NCBI GenBank assembly: GCA_026707585.1 | Contig: JAPOWQ010000053.1 | Span: forward strand, 124,001-188,000 | Source of the DNA: Chloroflexota bacterium | GTDB taxonomy: Bacteria > Chloroflexota > UBA11872 | Length of the DNA: 64,000 nucleotides | Direction: 5' to 3' | Part shown: piece by piece, positions 53,979-62,402 of the stretch | Numbering within the stretch: the stretch's first letter is position 1 | Layout of the letters: every line of letters starts with the position of its first letter | Notes under the pieces: generated by a model | Told to the model about the DNA's origin: nothing | Database searches by the model: none | Seen by the model: only the letters and a program-made list of their open reading frames with translations | Position numbers and translations under genes: made by a program

Positions 53979-54418
53979 ACGATTACGTGGTGGTGGATGC
54001 GAGCCTGGCCTTCAAGTGGGTGGTGAAGGAGATCTACACCGACGAGGCCAACAACCTTGGCCGCTTGTGGAACAGCCAGGGAGTCCGAGTCGCGGCGCCG
54101 TATCTGATGCCGGTGGAGTTGACGAATGCCCTGCACCAGCGCGTTGTGCGGGGCGAGTTGACCGTGGCAGCGGCGACACAGCGCCTGGCGAGCCTGCTGG
54201 CATCGGGTCTCGAGCTGCATCAGCCACCGCACATATACGGCAGAGCGATGGCACTGGCACGCCAACTTGGACAAGGGGCAACGTACGACGCCCACTACCT
54301 GGCGCTCGCCGAGACGCTGGGCTGCGAGCTGTGGACCGCCGACGGGAGGTTCTACCGGACGGTGCATCCGGTGGTTGAGCGTGTCCGATGGGTAGGAGAG
54401 ACCGCCGCCAGGGGTTAG
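53975..54418 (+). CDS. PIN-domain VapC-like toxin
   Basis: 147 residues. Acidic residues of the PIN nuclease are in VVDASLAFKW (Asp), MPVELTNAL (Glu) and TYDAHYLALAE and WTADGRFY (Asp). VapC-type enzymes cut structured RNA, often initiator tRNA, when the antitoxin is lost. The TTG start 53975 overlaps the antitoxin stop (TTGA). It lies beside two tRNA genes. Confidence 0.82.
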   Translation: MNDYVVVDASLAFKWVVKEIYTDEANNLGRLWNSQGVRVAAPYLMPVELTNALHQRVVRGELTVAAATQRLASLLASGLELHQPPHIYGRAMALARQLGQGATYDAHYLALAETLGCELWTADGRFYRTVHPVVERVRWVGETAARG

Positions 54419-54465
54419 TCGAAGACTCGTTGCCGGAGCCCGGGATATATCGGTAGGCGAGTTTC

Positions 54466-54542
54466 TGGTGGGCCCTCGTGGATTCGAACCACGGACCTCG
54501 CCCTTATCAGAGGCGCGCTCTAACCGACTGAGCTAAGAGCCC
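54466..54542 (-). tRNA. tRNA-Ile (GAT)
   Basis: The minus strand gives a 77-nt cloverleaf: acceptor GGGCTCT with AGGGCCC, D arm AGCTCAGTCGGTTAGAGC, anticodon loop CTGATAA (GAT), T arm GGTTCGAATCC, and encoded CCA. Confidence 0.96.
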
Positions 54543-54643
54543 GCGAACCACCGGCGCCCATGCAGGCCTGGCGGCGCGTGTCCGCAGTATACGGCGCGCA
54601 CGATGGCCTTTCAGCGGGCCGTGCCGGACGTAGAATCGCGGCA

Positions 54644-54716
54644 GGGGACGTGGCTCAACTGGTAGAGCATCGCCTTTGCAAGGCGGGGGTTGGGGGTTCG
54701 AGTCCCCCCGTCTCCA
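54644..54716 (+). tRNA. tRNA-Ala (TGC)
   Basis: A 73-nt cloverleaf: acceptor GGGGACG with CGTCTCC, D arm GGCTCAACTGGTAGAGC, anticodon loop TTTGCAA (TGC), T arm GGGTTCGAGTCCC. The CCA is not encoded in full, unlike tRNA-Ile beside it. Confidence 0.96.
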
Positions 54717-54780
54717 CCCTGATGGACAACGAATCGAGCCGTGTTACGGTGCCGGAGTTCGCGCTGGGGGCTGATGCTCG

Positions 54781-55233
54781 ATGGACCTGACGAAGGACGT
54801 TCCGCGGAGCGGGTACGAGAAGCTGGGCGGGATTGGGTTTTTGCCGCGGTCGATCGACAAGGGGCGGGCCCACCTGGCAGGCACGATGGGCGAATACGTG
54901 GTCCTGTGGGGACGCACCGAGACCATGCTGGAGTTCCTGGGGATCGAGGTCGACGACTTCATCCAGGCGCTGCGCACGCGGCTGACCGACGAGGAGGTGC
55001 TGGCCTGGGTGCAGGAGCAGATGCAGCCGCGGTCGGCCGAGGAGATTGACGACTTCAATCGCCAGATGGCGACGGACGAGCCGCGCGAGGGATCGAACTG
55101 GGACTGGCCGCGCTTTCGAGAGTTCCTGGAGGAGTGCGGGCAGGGGCACCGGACGGATATCCGGCGGCACTATGACCGGTTGGATCTGGATGAAGGGCGC
55201 GAGGTTCCGCAGGGCGGGCGGACGGACTGGTAG
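54781..55233 (+). CDS. DUF5069 protein
   Basis: 150 residues, with DLTKDVPRSGYEKLGGIGFLPRSIDKGRAH at the N-terminus (core PRSGYEKLGGIGFLPRSIDK), the family landmark, followed by LTDEEVLAWVQEQ and an acidic C-terminal half. No enzyme activity is known. It lies between the tRNA-Ala gene and the glycosylase. Confidence 0.82.
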   Translation: MDLTKDVPRSGYEKLGGIGFLPRSIDKGRAHLAGTMGEYVVLWGRTETMLEFLGIEVDDFIQALRTRLTDEEVLAWVQEQMQPRSAEEIDDFNRQMATDEPREGSNWDWPRFREFLEECGQGHRTDIRRHYDRLDLDEGREVPQGGRTDW

Positions 55234-55319
55234 ACGCTGCGCTGGGCGGGGCGTCGCGGGGGCGGAAGCGATTGGCCTAGCGGCTTAAGATCGGCGGCCC
55301 GCAAGCTACCAGTAGTTCA

Positions 55320-55985
55320 CTGCTGGACCTGAATTTTTTCCGACGACCAGTCGACGCTGTGGCGCAGGACTTGATTGGGTGCGTGCTGCGGCGGCGGCTG
55401 GATGGGCTGTGGCTGGGCGTTCGGATCGTGGAGACGGAGGCCTATGGGCTGAACGATCCGGCGAGCCATGCCTACCTGGGACGTACACCTAGCCGGGAGC
55501 CGATGTGGGCGCCGCCGGGGACGATTTACATGTATCACTCGCGTGCCGGGGCTTCGCTGAACGTGAGCTGCGGAACAGGGCCGGAGGCGGTGCTGATCAA
55601 GGCGGGCGTGCCGGTTGTCGACGCCATATCGCCGAAGGCGGCGCTGGCTGCGATGCACCGGCTGAATCCGACACGCGATGGGCAGTCGCGGCGTACAGAT
55701 CGGCGGTTGTGTGCGGGTCAGACGCTGTTGTGCCGGTCATTAGGCCTGACGGTGGCGGAGTGGACGGGGCGGCAGTTCGATCCGGATCGGTTCTACATCG
55801 GGGCCCGACGAACCAGGCCGCGAATCGTTGCCACGTTGCGGCTGGGGATTCGGCCCGAGCGGGATGACGGACGACGGTCGCGGTATGTGGACCGCGCGTT
55901 GGCGGGTTCGGCCACGAGCAATCCGTTGCGGCGGGGAGCCGTGGCCGGGCGTGACTACTGGGAGATCGAACCCAACGAGGATTGA
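55320..55985 (+). CDS. mpg: 3-methyladenine DNA glycosylase (AAG/Mpg family)
   Basis: 221 residues if read from CTG 55320, and 208 from GTG 55359. The upstream part LDLNFFRRPVDAVAQDLIG matches the family N-terminus FFxRPxxxVAxDLLG, so GTG 55359 cuts the conserved start. GVRIVETEAYGLNDPASHA holds the catalytic Glu, and TIYMYHSRAGASLNVSC the base pocket. It excises alkylated purines. No ATG, GTG or TTG lies between the in-frame stop at 55278 and 55359; ATC 55290 and CTG 55320/55323 are options. Confidence 0.85.
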   Translation: MLDLNFFRRPVDAVAQDLIGCVLRRRLDGLWLGVRIVETEAYGLNDPASHAYLGRTPSREPMWAPPGTIYMYHSRAGASLNVSCGTGPEAVLIKAGVPVVDAISPKAALAAMHRLNPTRDGQSRRTDRRLCAGQTLLCRSLGLTVAEWTGRQFDPDRFYIGARRTRPRIVATLRLGIRPERDDGRRSRYVDRALAGSATSNPLRRGAVAGRDYWEIEPNED

Positions 55986-56035
55986 GTTCGCTCAGCCTCC
56001 ACAGAGACCGCTACGAAACTTCGGGGGATGGTTGC

Positions 56036-56127
56036 CCGGAAGACCCTCACCCCAACCCTCTCCCACAGGGAGAGGGAGAAAGAGCGGCCCCGCTTTCGAG
56101 GTCGAGACGGGGCATGCAGAGGTCTCC
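56036..56127 (-). repeat. 92-bp dispersed repeat, copy 2
   Basis: Same length as, and opposite strand to, the copy at 23985-24076. It holds the hairpin CCCTCTCCC-ACA-GGGAGAGGG. A 38-base part of it (56064-56101) is repeated degenerately at 56127-56164, so the element has partly duplicated in tandem. It lies in the gap between mpg and the aldo/keto reductase. Confidence 0.85.
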
Positions 56128-56191
56128 ACAGGGAGAGGCTTCAAGAGCGACCGCAACTTCGAGGACGCCAGGCATCGCGCCGAGGTCTGTC

Positions 56192-57121
<930 letters not shown>

Positions 57122-57251
57122 GCGAGAGTTCCTACTGGCGCGAATAGGGCTTGGTGTCAACCTTACCGCCCGCGCAAGCCGACCGACTACGTTTGGGCGC
57201 GAACCTCAGGTTGGGGCATGATGCGCGCGGCCTCCGCAATCGAGAGCTTCC

Positions 57252-58259
57252 GTGCCAACTACCACGTCCCAGGTCGTGTTCCTCGAAGGCGGGAACGTCG
57301 CGATCGAGAATGTGGAGATTCCCGATCCGGCGCCGAACCAGATCCTGGTGCGCTCGACCCGCTCACTGATCAGCGCGGGGACGGAACTGAACATCCTGGA
57401 ACTGTCCGCCACGGGACGTGGGGAGCCCGGGTACTCGATGGTGGGTGAGGTAGCCAAGGTTGGCAGGGCGGTCGAGGGGTACGCGGAAGGCGACCGCGTG
57501 TTGACGTACCTGAAGCACCAGGGCGCGGGGCTCGTCACGATCGACCCGAATCTGCCGGACGAGGCCACGTATGCCGGGCTCATACCGGACGACGTCAGCG
57601 ACGAGGACGCGAGCTTCGTGGTGCTGGGTGACGTGGCGCTGCACGGCGTTCGGCGGGCGGGGCCGGGGCTGGGCGACTCGGTGGCGGTGTTCGGTCAAGG
57701 CGGCCTGGGGCAGATGGTGACGCAGTTTGCGCGGATGGCCGGCGCGTATCCGGTGGTTGCGGTCGACCTGCTGGACGAGCGGCTGGAACTGGCTCGCTGG
57801 TCGGGGGCGACGCATACGGTCAACGCTCAGCGCGAGGATGCCGTGGCGGCAGTGCAGGACATCACCGGCGGCGGGGCGCGGGTGGTGTTCATGGTCACGC
57901 GCACGCCCAAGATCCTGCCGGACTGCATGCGGGCGGCGGCGGCGGGCGGCACCGTGTCGATGACCGGCAGCCCGCCGGGGACGGTGGAGATTGGCCTGCA
58001 AGTGGAACTGCTGCGCAAGGAGCTCTCGATCATCGGCACGTACCAGTCGATGTACCCGCGCGAGCCGTACCACATGTTCCAGTGGACGCGGGCAGCCAAC
58101 CGGCAGTACATCCTGGACGCGATGGCGCGCGGGGAGTTTCGGGTCGACCGCTTGATTTCGCACCGCGAGCCGTACACGAAGGCCGGCGACCTGTATGAAA
58201 TGATCAAGCGCGGCCCGGCTGGCTGGCTATCGATCATCCTGCACTGGGACCCAGCCTAG
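57252..58259 (+). CDS. medium-chain (MDR) dehydrogenase
   Basis: 335 residues from GTG 57252. The N-terminal GroES-like part has SLISAGTELNILE and GYSMVGEVAKVG. The Rossmann motif is VAVFGQGGLGQMV near residue 135, followed by AVDLLDERLELARWSGA. The usual zinc-binding cysteines are absent, so it may be a zinc-independent MDR acting on a sugar or secondary alcohol. The last 25 residues (TKAGDLYEMIKRGPAGWLSIILHW, in short MIKRGPAGW) are duplicated as a relic at 59061-59150. Confidence 0.83.
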   Translation: MPTTTSQVVFLEGGNVAIENVEIPDPAPNQILVRSTRSLISAGTELNILELSATGRGEPGYSMVGEVAKVGRAVEGYAEGDRVLTYLKHQGAGLVTIDPNLPDEATYAGLIPDDVSDEDASFVVLGDVALHGVRRAGPGLGDSVAVFGQGGLGQMVTQFARMAGAYPVVAVDLLDERLELARWSGATHTVNAQREDAVAAVQDITGGGARVVFMVTRTPKILPDCMRAAAAGGTVSMTGSPPGTVEIGLQVELLRKELSIIGTYQSMYPREPYHMFQWTRAANRQYILDAMARGEFRVDRLISHREPYTKAGDLYEMIKRGPAGWLSIILHWDPA

Positions 58260-58343
58260 GCCGGTTGGCGCGGGAACCGGCATATTCCCCGAGCCTGCGT
58301 TTATGATGGTCCGGGTTAGTACGGACCAGAAGAATGACGGGCC

Positions 58344-59018
58344 ATGGGACCAAACTCGGTAAATAAGCTCGAGGCCCTGGGCCTGGTTGTGGGCCCGGTG
58401 CTGGCGTTGATCTTCTTCGCGATCGAGCCGGGGGGAATGTTCGTCCAGCCGGCGGACTCGACCGACCCCGCCGCGACGATTACCGCCGTGGCGTCAAACC
58501 CGGGTGTTGCTCGGATTACGGCGCTCATGGTCCCGCTGGGCCTGATCCTGATGCTTTACGGGTTGTCCGGCATGAGTCGAGTCATGCGGCCAGACACCAT
58601 GGCAGCCGCCTGGTCGCGGCTGGGCATCCTGTTTATGAACGTGGGGGCCTTCGGCTGGATTCTTACCTCGGGGCTGACCTACATCCTGACCAGGACGCAG
58701 CTGGACGCGGCGCAGGGGCTTGAGTCGGCTATCCCGATCTACATGGTGGATTCGGGGATGGGCATGTTGTCGAGCATGGCCGTCGCGTCTGGATTCCTGG
58801 CCTTCAACCTTGGTCTGTCGGCCATCTACCCTCCGGGAATCCTCAGGATCACGGCCCTGGCAATTGCAGCCGTCTCGGTCATCTGCCTGGTTGCGGTCAT
58901 CATCGGAAATTCCGTTCCGGACCGGACCATGATCACGGTGTCCAGGATCTGCTACTTCCCCTGGGTGGCCTGGAGCGTCGTGCTTGGCGTGCGGTTTCTG
59001 AAGGGACGCAGTCTCTAG
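58344..59018 (+). CDS. six-helix membrane protein of unknown function
   Basis: 224 residues with about six hydrophobic helices. GLVVGPVLALIFFAIEPGG starts it, followed by LMVPLGLILMLYGLSGMSR, LGILFMNVGAFGWILTSGL, LSSMAVASGFLAFNLGLSA and LAIAAVSVICLVAVIIG. I recognise no family. ATG 58344 is used. It may be a small permease or a sensor. Confidence 0.6.
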   Translation: MGPNSVNKLEALGLVVGPVLALIFFAIEPGGMFVQPADSTDPAATITAVASNPGVARITALMVPLGLILMLYGLSGMSRVMRPDTMAAAWSRLGILFMNVGAFGWILTSGLTYILTRTQLDAAQGLESAIPIYMVDSGMGMLSSMAVASGFLAFNLGLSAIYPPGILRITALAIAAVSVICLVAVIIGNSVPDRTMITVSRICYFPWVAWSVVLGVRFLKGRSL

Positions 59019-59060
59019 CGCCAATCTCGGTTGGACGCCTCCCGGGCTGAGACCCGGACG

Positions 59061-59150
59061 ATGCATGCGAACGCCACCGACCTTTGTGCCATGATTCGGC
59101 GCGGTCCGGCCGGGTGGCCGTCGAACCTTCTGCATTGGGCTAGCGCGTAA
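59061..59150 (+). pseudogene. C-terminal relic of an MDR dehydrogenase
   Basis: The frame reads ANATDLCAMIRRGPAGW PSNLLHW then ASA and stop at 59148. It parallels residues about 311-335 of the gene at 57252 (AGDLYEMIKRGPAGW LSIILHW DPA). Only the last 28 codons remain. Its TAA overlaps the ribosome site of the next gene, so a second dehydrogenase copy was probably lost here. Confidence 0.7.
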
Positions 59151-59156
59151 GGAGGT
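59149..59156 (+). promoter_or_regulatory. strong Shine-Dalgarno of the selenoprotein gene
   Basis: AAGGAGGT, the full complement to the 16S tail, sits five bases before GTG 59162. It shows that ribosomes start here although a TGA follows after 11 codons. Confidence 0.8.
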
Positions 59157-59161
59157 CTCCG

Positions 59162-59518
59162 GTGGCGTTGCCGACGTTCTATTTCAAGAGCACCTGAACG
59201 AGTTGCCGGAAGGCCCGTGCGGCCTTGAACGCGACCGGGATGGACTATGAGCCGCGCGACTATGCGCGCAAGCCGCTGACCGACGACGACATTCGGGCGA
59301 TTGCCGGACCGCATGCGCTGCGGGAGGTCATGAACCCGCGCAGCCCGTCGTTCCGCAAGCTGGGGATCGAACGGGACTCGATCGACGACGCCCAGGCGCT
59401 GGCGTTGATGCTGGAGAACCAGAACCTGGTGCGGCGGCCCACGCTGGCCGCCGGCGACGTTCGGGTCTTTGGATTCAACGCGGACGCGTACGAGGAACTG
59501 GCCGGCGGCGAGGCATAG
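59162..59518 (+). CDS. putative selenocysteine-containing ArsC/Spx-like protein (TGA at codon 12)
   Basis: 118 residues if the TGA at 59195-59197 is read as selenocysteine. The product would start VALPTFYFKSTUTSCRKARAA (U = TGA; give as FKST-U-TSCRKARA). ArsC and Spx relatives have CTSCRKARAWL here, so U replaces the first Cys of CxxC (U12, C15). The rest fits the family: DYEPRDYARKPLTDDDI, RSPSFRKLGI, LMLENQNLVRRPT and FGFNADAYEEL. A stem-loop follows at 59210. GTG 59162 has a perfect ribosome site. If TGA stops, a start at 59225 leaves a protein with no active site. The role may be thiol redox or arsenate reduction. No selABD genes are in view. Confidence 0.8.
59206..59238 (+). promoter_or_regulatory. 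SECIS-like stem-loop
   Basis: AAGGCC (59210-59215) pairs perfectly with GGCCTT (59221-59226) around a five-base loop CGTGC. A lower CCGG/CCGG pair (59206-59209 with 59235-59238) can close it below an internal loop. The loop opens 18 bases after the TGA and has G as its second base. That is the position and loop type expected of a bacterial SECIS, recalled from published rules. Confidence 0.55.
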
Positions 59519-59569
59519 GCGCCACTTCGGATATCCTCACGTTCCGTTATTTCTTATCTGGAGGTCGCC

Positions 59570-60274
59570 GTGGCCCTGACCCAGGCGCAGCTTGACGAAC
59601 TTCGCGAGATCGACACACCGACGATTCTGAACGCGATCGAGACGTTCGACGTCCGGCCCAATACGCTGGGGTTCACCGGGACCAACATCCGCTACCTGGC
59701 CCCCGACATGGGCGTGATGCTGGGCTACGCCGTCACCGCGCTGGGCGACACGATGAGCGAAGACGCGCCCAAGAGCCCGGACGGCATGTTCCAGATGTGG
59801 GAAGCCGTGGATGAAACGCCGAATCCGGTGGTGCTGGTCATCAAGGACTTCGGCGACGATCCGACGCACTCGGTGCATGCAGGCGACGGCATGGCCACGC
59901 TGGCGCACGTGCTAGGAGCGGACGGCATCGTGACCGACGCGGCGCTGCGCGACCTGGAGGGCGTGAAGGGGGCCGGCATCAAGCCCTTCGCGCGTGGCCT
60001 GGCGCCGTCGCACGCCAATAACCGGATCATTCGCGCCCAGATCCCAGTCGCAATCGACGGCATGGACGTGAATCCCGGCGACCTGGTTCATGGGGACGAG
60101 AACGGCGTCTGCACGATTCCGATGGAAATCGCCGACAAGGTGGCGGCGGCTGCGCACAAGATCCTGGAAGGCGAGGAAGCCACGCGGCTGAGCTACCTGG
60201 AACCGGGCTTCAACCTGGACGACTACGCCAAGCAACGCGGCCTTACGCGCAAGGACCCGTCGCGCGGGTTCTAG
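59570..60274 (+). CDS. RraA/HMG-aldolase-like protein
   Basis: 234 residues from GTG 59570. TLNxIETFDVRPN-type start, GADGIVTDAALRDLEG (substrate Arg/Asp), and DLVHGDENGVCTIP (metal-binding Asp) are RraA family landmarks. Members either bind RNase E or cleave 4-hydroxy-4-methyl-2-oxoglutarate and oxaloacetate. In a catabolic setting with MDR and AKR genes, an aldolase/decarboxylase activity on a 4-hydroxy-2-oxo acid is more likely. It follows the selenoprotein gene after about 50 bases. Confidence 0.85.
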   Translation: MALTQAQLDELREIDTPTILNAIETFDVRPNTLGFTGTNIRYLAPDMGVMLGYAVTALGDTMSEDAPKSPDGMFQMWEAVDETPNPVVLVIKDFGDDPTHSVHAGDGMATLAHVLGADGIVTDAALRDLEGVKGAGIKPFARGLAPSHANNRIIRAQIPVAIDGMDVNPGDLVHGDENGVCTIPMEIADKVAAAAHKILEGEEATRLSYLEPGFNLDDYAKQRGLTRKDPSRGF

Positions 60275-60297
60275 ATCACCTCGTCCCGCAAACGGCA

Positions 60298-60332
60298 GCG
60301 CCCCGCGTTTCCCGACTGGAAACGCGGGGCGC
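60298..60332. terminator. bidirectional hairpin between rraA and ykgJ
   Basis: A 15-bp perfect stem (GCGCCCCGCGTTTCC and its complement) closes on the loop CGACT. It lies between the convergent rraA and YkgJ genes, and has no U run. Confidence 0.65.
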
Positions 60333-60388
60333 CGTGCATCTGGCCGAGGAACGCGTCGAGCGGCCCGGGAGCCTGGGCTAACGGTGGC

Positions 60389-61144
60389 TTACCGGCGACC
60401 GGGAAAGTCGTCCCTGCCTACCACCGGGTACGTCTTTTCCGCGGTGAGCGGCGTGGGATGCCTGGCCAGATCGCCGGAGGCCGTGCGGTTGCGCAGCAGG
60501 TGGATGGCCAGCAGGGTGTAGAGGCCGTCTTCCGAGCTCCGGCGGCCGCCCAGTTCGAAGTATTTGGGCGACATGATGGACATGTCCTCCAGGGGAATGT
60601 CGGTGGTGGTGCGTTCCTGCTGGCGGAAGCGGCCGGCGAATACCTCGCAGATCATGGCGTTGCCGCTGGGCATGCGGGCGCGACCGTAGGCGCGGCACAC
60701 GAACGGGCGCACCGGGTAAACCTCGCAACGATTATCGGGCCCGAGCATGGGACAGCGGGTGGACTCGGTGCGGAACCCCTGGCCGACGGCGCGCACGAAC
60801 GCCTTTGGCTGCTTGTTGCGCATCTTGAGCCAGCGGCTGAGCGGATTGCCGTATTGCTGTATCTGGTCGGTGACGCGCTTGTAGATCGCGAGGCGCTGCT
60901 CCTTCGTCAGGTTCTCGCGCATCCAGTCGTGAATCAGTGCCCACTCCTGCTCGCCGGCCAACACCTGGTGCATACAGCAGCGCGCGCAGCCTTTCTGGCA
61001 CTCGAGGATCGGGTTGTCGCGCACGACGACCTCGGACCAGCCTTCCATGGCGTCGTACAGCTCGGGGAGGCTGCCGGCCGACTCGGCCATGCGTGAATAG
61101 AACGCATGCAAGTCGACGGTCTCGGGCGAGGGCTTTTGGGCCAA
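60389..61144 (-). CDS. YkgJ-family cysteine cluster protein
   Basis: 251 residues. CQKGCARCCMHQVL near residue 50 and RCPMLGPDNRCEVYPVRPFVCRAYG near residue 135 (in short RCEVYPVRPFVCRAYG) are the two halves of the Fe-S or Zn-binding YkgJ motif. The function is unknown. ATG 61144 is used. It stands alone, facing rraA across the hairpin. Confidence 0.85.
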   Translation of the reverse strand: MAQKPSPETVDLHAFYSRMAESAGSLPELYDAMEGWSEVVVRDNPILECQKGCARCCMHQVLAGEQEWALIHDWMRENLTKEQRLAIYKRVTDQIQQYGNPLSRWLKMRNKQPKAFVRAVGQGFRTESTRCPMLGPDNRCEVYPVRPFVCRAYGRARMPSGNAMICEVFAGRFRQQERTTTDIPLEDMSIMSPKYFELGGRRSSEDGLYTLLAIHLLRNRTASGDLARHPTPLTAEKTYPVVGRDDFPGRR

Positions 61145-61235
61145 GGTTTGCGAATCCAGTCAGGTCTTGCCTGAAGTATGGCAACTTGGCGGCCACCAGT
61201 TCGACTGGTTTTCCGGCGAGACCAGTGGTTCGACC

Positions 61236-62126
61236 TCAGTTGACCGGGGTGTACGATCCCCAGTCGGGGCGCCGCCCGTCTACGTCGTCGATTTGGTAGA
61301 CCTTGGCCAGGTCCCAGCTGGCGAGCGCCTGGCCGGCATAGCGCGCCACGTCTGGGTCGGCCGCCAAGGCCGCCACGACCCGGCCCAGGAAGCGGGGCGT
61401 CTCAGAGACGGCAAAGTCAACGTCCTGCTCGATGGCCTCGCGCCAGGTCGATTCGGTGACGCCAAAGCGGTCCAGCATGGCTTCCGATCGCAGGTAGCCC
61501 GGCGTGACGGCCAGGGCCGTGATGCCGGTGTCGTCGGTGTGCTGGCGCAACTCCTGGTCCAGTGCCAGCGCGAGGCGGATCACGGATGTCTTGACGAGGT
61601 CGTAGTAGAGCTGGCCCCGGTAGTTGAGGTTATTGCCGTCGGTGACCTCCACGATCAGGCCGGCGCCGCGTTCGAGCATGAGCGGCAGCGCGTAGCGGCT
61701 GGTGATGATGTGGGAGTGGATGGCCTGGCGAAGCATGCGCAGGCCGTTTTCCAGCGACTGCTCCCAGAAGCGACGGCCCCAGGCGGTCAGATCGTCGCCG
61801 CCCCAGACGTCGTTGACCAGGATGTCCAGGCGGCCGGCCTGATCCCGGTGGATGCGGGCGATGAGGGATTCGACCTGGTCGGGAACGGTGTGATCGACTT
61901 GCACGGCGATACCCGACCCACCGGCGGCATCGACCAGTTCAGCCGTTTCTTCGATGGTTTCCGGCCGGTTCATGGGCGAGCGGCGCCGGCGGGTGGTGCG
62001 GCCGGTGCAGTAGACCGTGGCGCCTGCAGTGCCAAGCTCAACGGCAATACCGCGGCCGCAGCCGCGGGTGGCGCCGGCGACGAGGGCCACCTGGCCCCGC
62101 AACGGGTGTGCGTGGTGCGATGTCAT
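61236..62126 (-). CDS. SDR-family oxidoreductase
   Basis: 296 residues. VAGATRGCGRGIAVELG is the cofactor site, with ATVYCTGRTT at the strand after it. VND replaces the usual NNAG, and the catalytic pair lies in LYYDLVK. A long C-terminal part carries VTPGYLRSEAMLDRFG. It is an atypical SDR of the kind near DHRS1. It stands between the rRNA genes and ykgJ. Confidence 0.82.
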   Translation of the reverse strand: MTSHHAHPLRGQVALVAGATRGCGRGIAVELGTAGATVYCTGRTTRRRRSPMNRPETIEETAELVDAAGGSGIAVQVDHTVPDQVESLIARIHRDQAGRLDILVNDVWGGDDLTAWGRRFWEQSLENGLRMLRQAIHSHIITSRYALPLMLERGAGLIVEVTDGNNLNYRGQLYYDLVKTSVIRLALALDQELRQHTDDTGITALAVTPGYLRSEAMLDRFGVTESTWREAIEQDVDFAVSETPRFLGRVVAALAADPDVARYAGQALASWDLAKVYQIDDVDGRRPDWGSYTPVN

Positions 62127-62232
62127 GGATTAGTCAGCCCCGGCGGCGTGGCGTGTGCCCGGCAGGGCAGCGTGACACGCACGGCGAAGGACGTGTGACG
62201 GAGAAGACATGATGGCGCGGACGTGGCGTCAG

Positions 62233-62356
62233 GTTTCCCGGCAACGGGCTATCTTCCCACCGGGTTGCCCCGGCAGTATTGTCGCTGCTGACGAGCTTAA
62301 CGACTGTGTTCGGGATGGGAACAGGTGTGGCCTCGTCGCTCGAGTCACCGGGAAAC
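62233..62356 (-). rRNA. 5S ribosomal RNA
   Basis: The minus strand opens GTTTCCCGG and closes CCGGGAAAC, a nine-base end helix. Between them lie CCACACCTGTTCCCATCC, CCGAACACAGTCGTTAAGC and GGTGGGAAGATAG, the conserved 5S elements. Ends may be off by a few bases. Confidence 0.93.
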
Positions 62357-62402
62357 CGAACTCCGGAAGGGTACGCAAAGCTGCAGTGTTGCCGGCCTAA
62401 CG

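Noticed and set aside
56032-56191. CRISPR array near 56.1 kb
   Set aside because: Two degenerate 38-base repeats only, without regular spacers or cas genes.
59195-59197. TGA as an ordinary stop or a pseudogene lesion
   Set aside because: Not fully excluded, but the strong ribosome site, intact frame on both sides and exact fit to the CxxC cysteine make selenocysteine the better reading.
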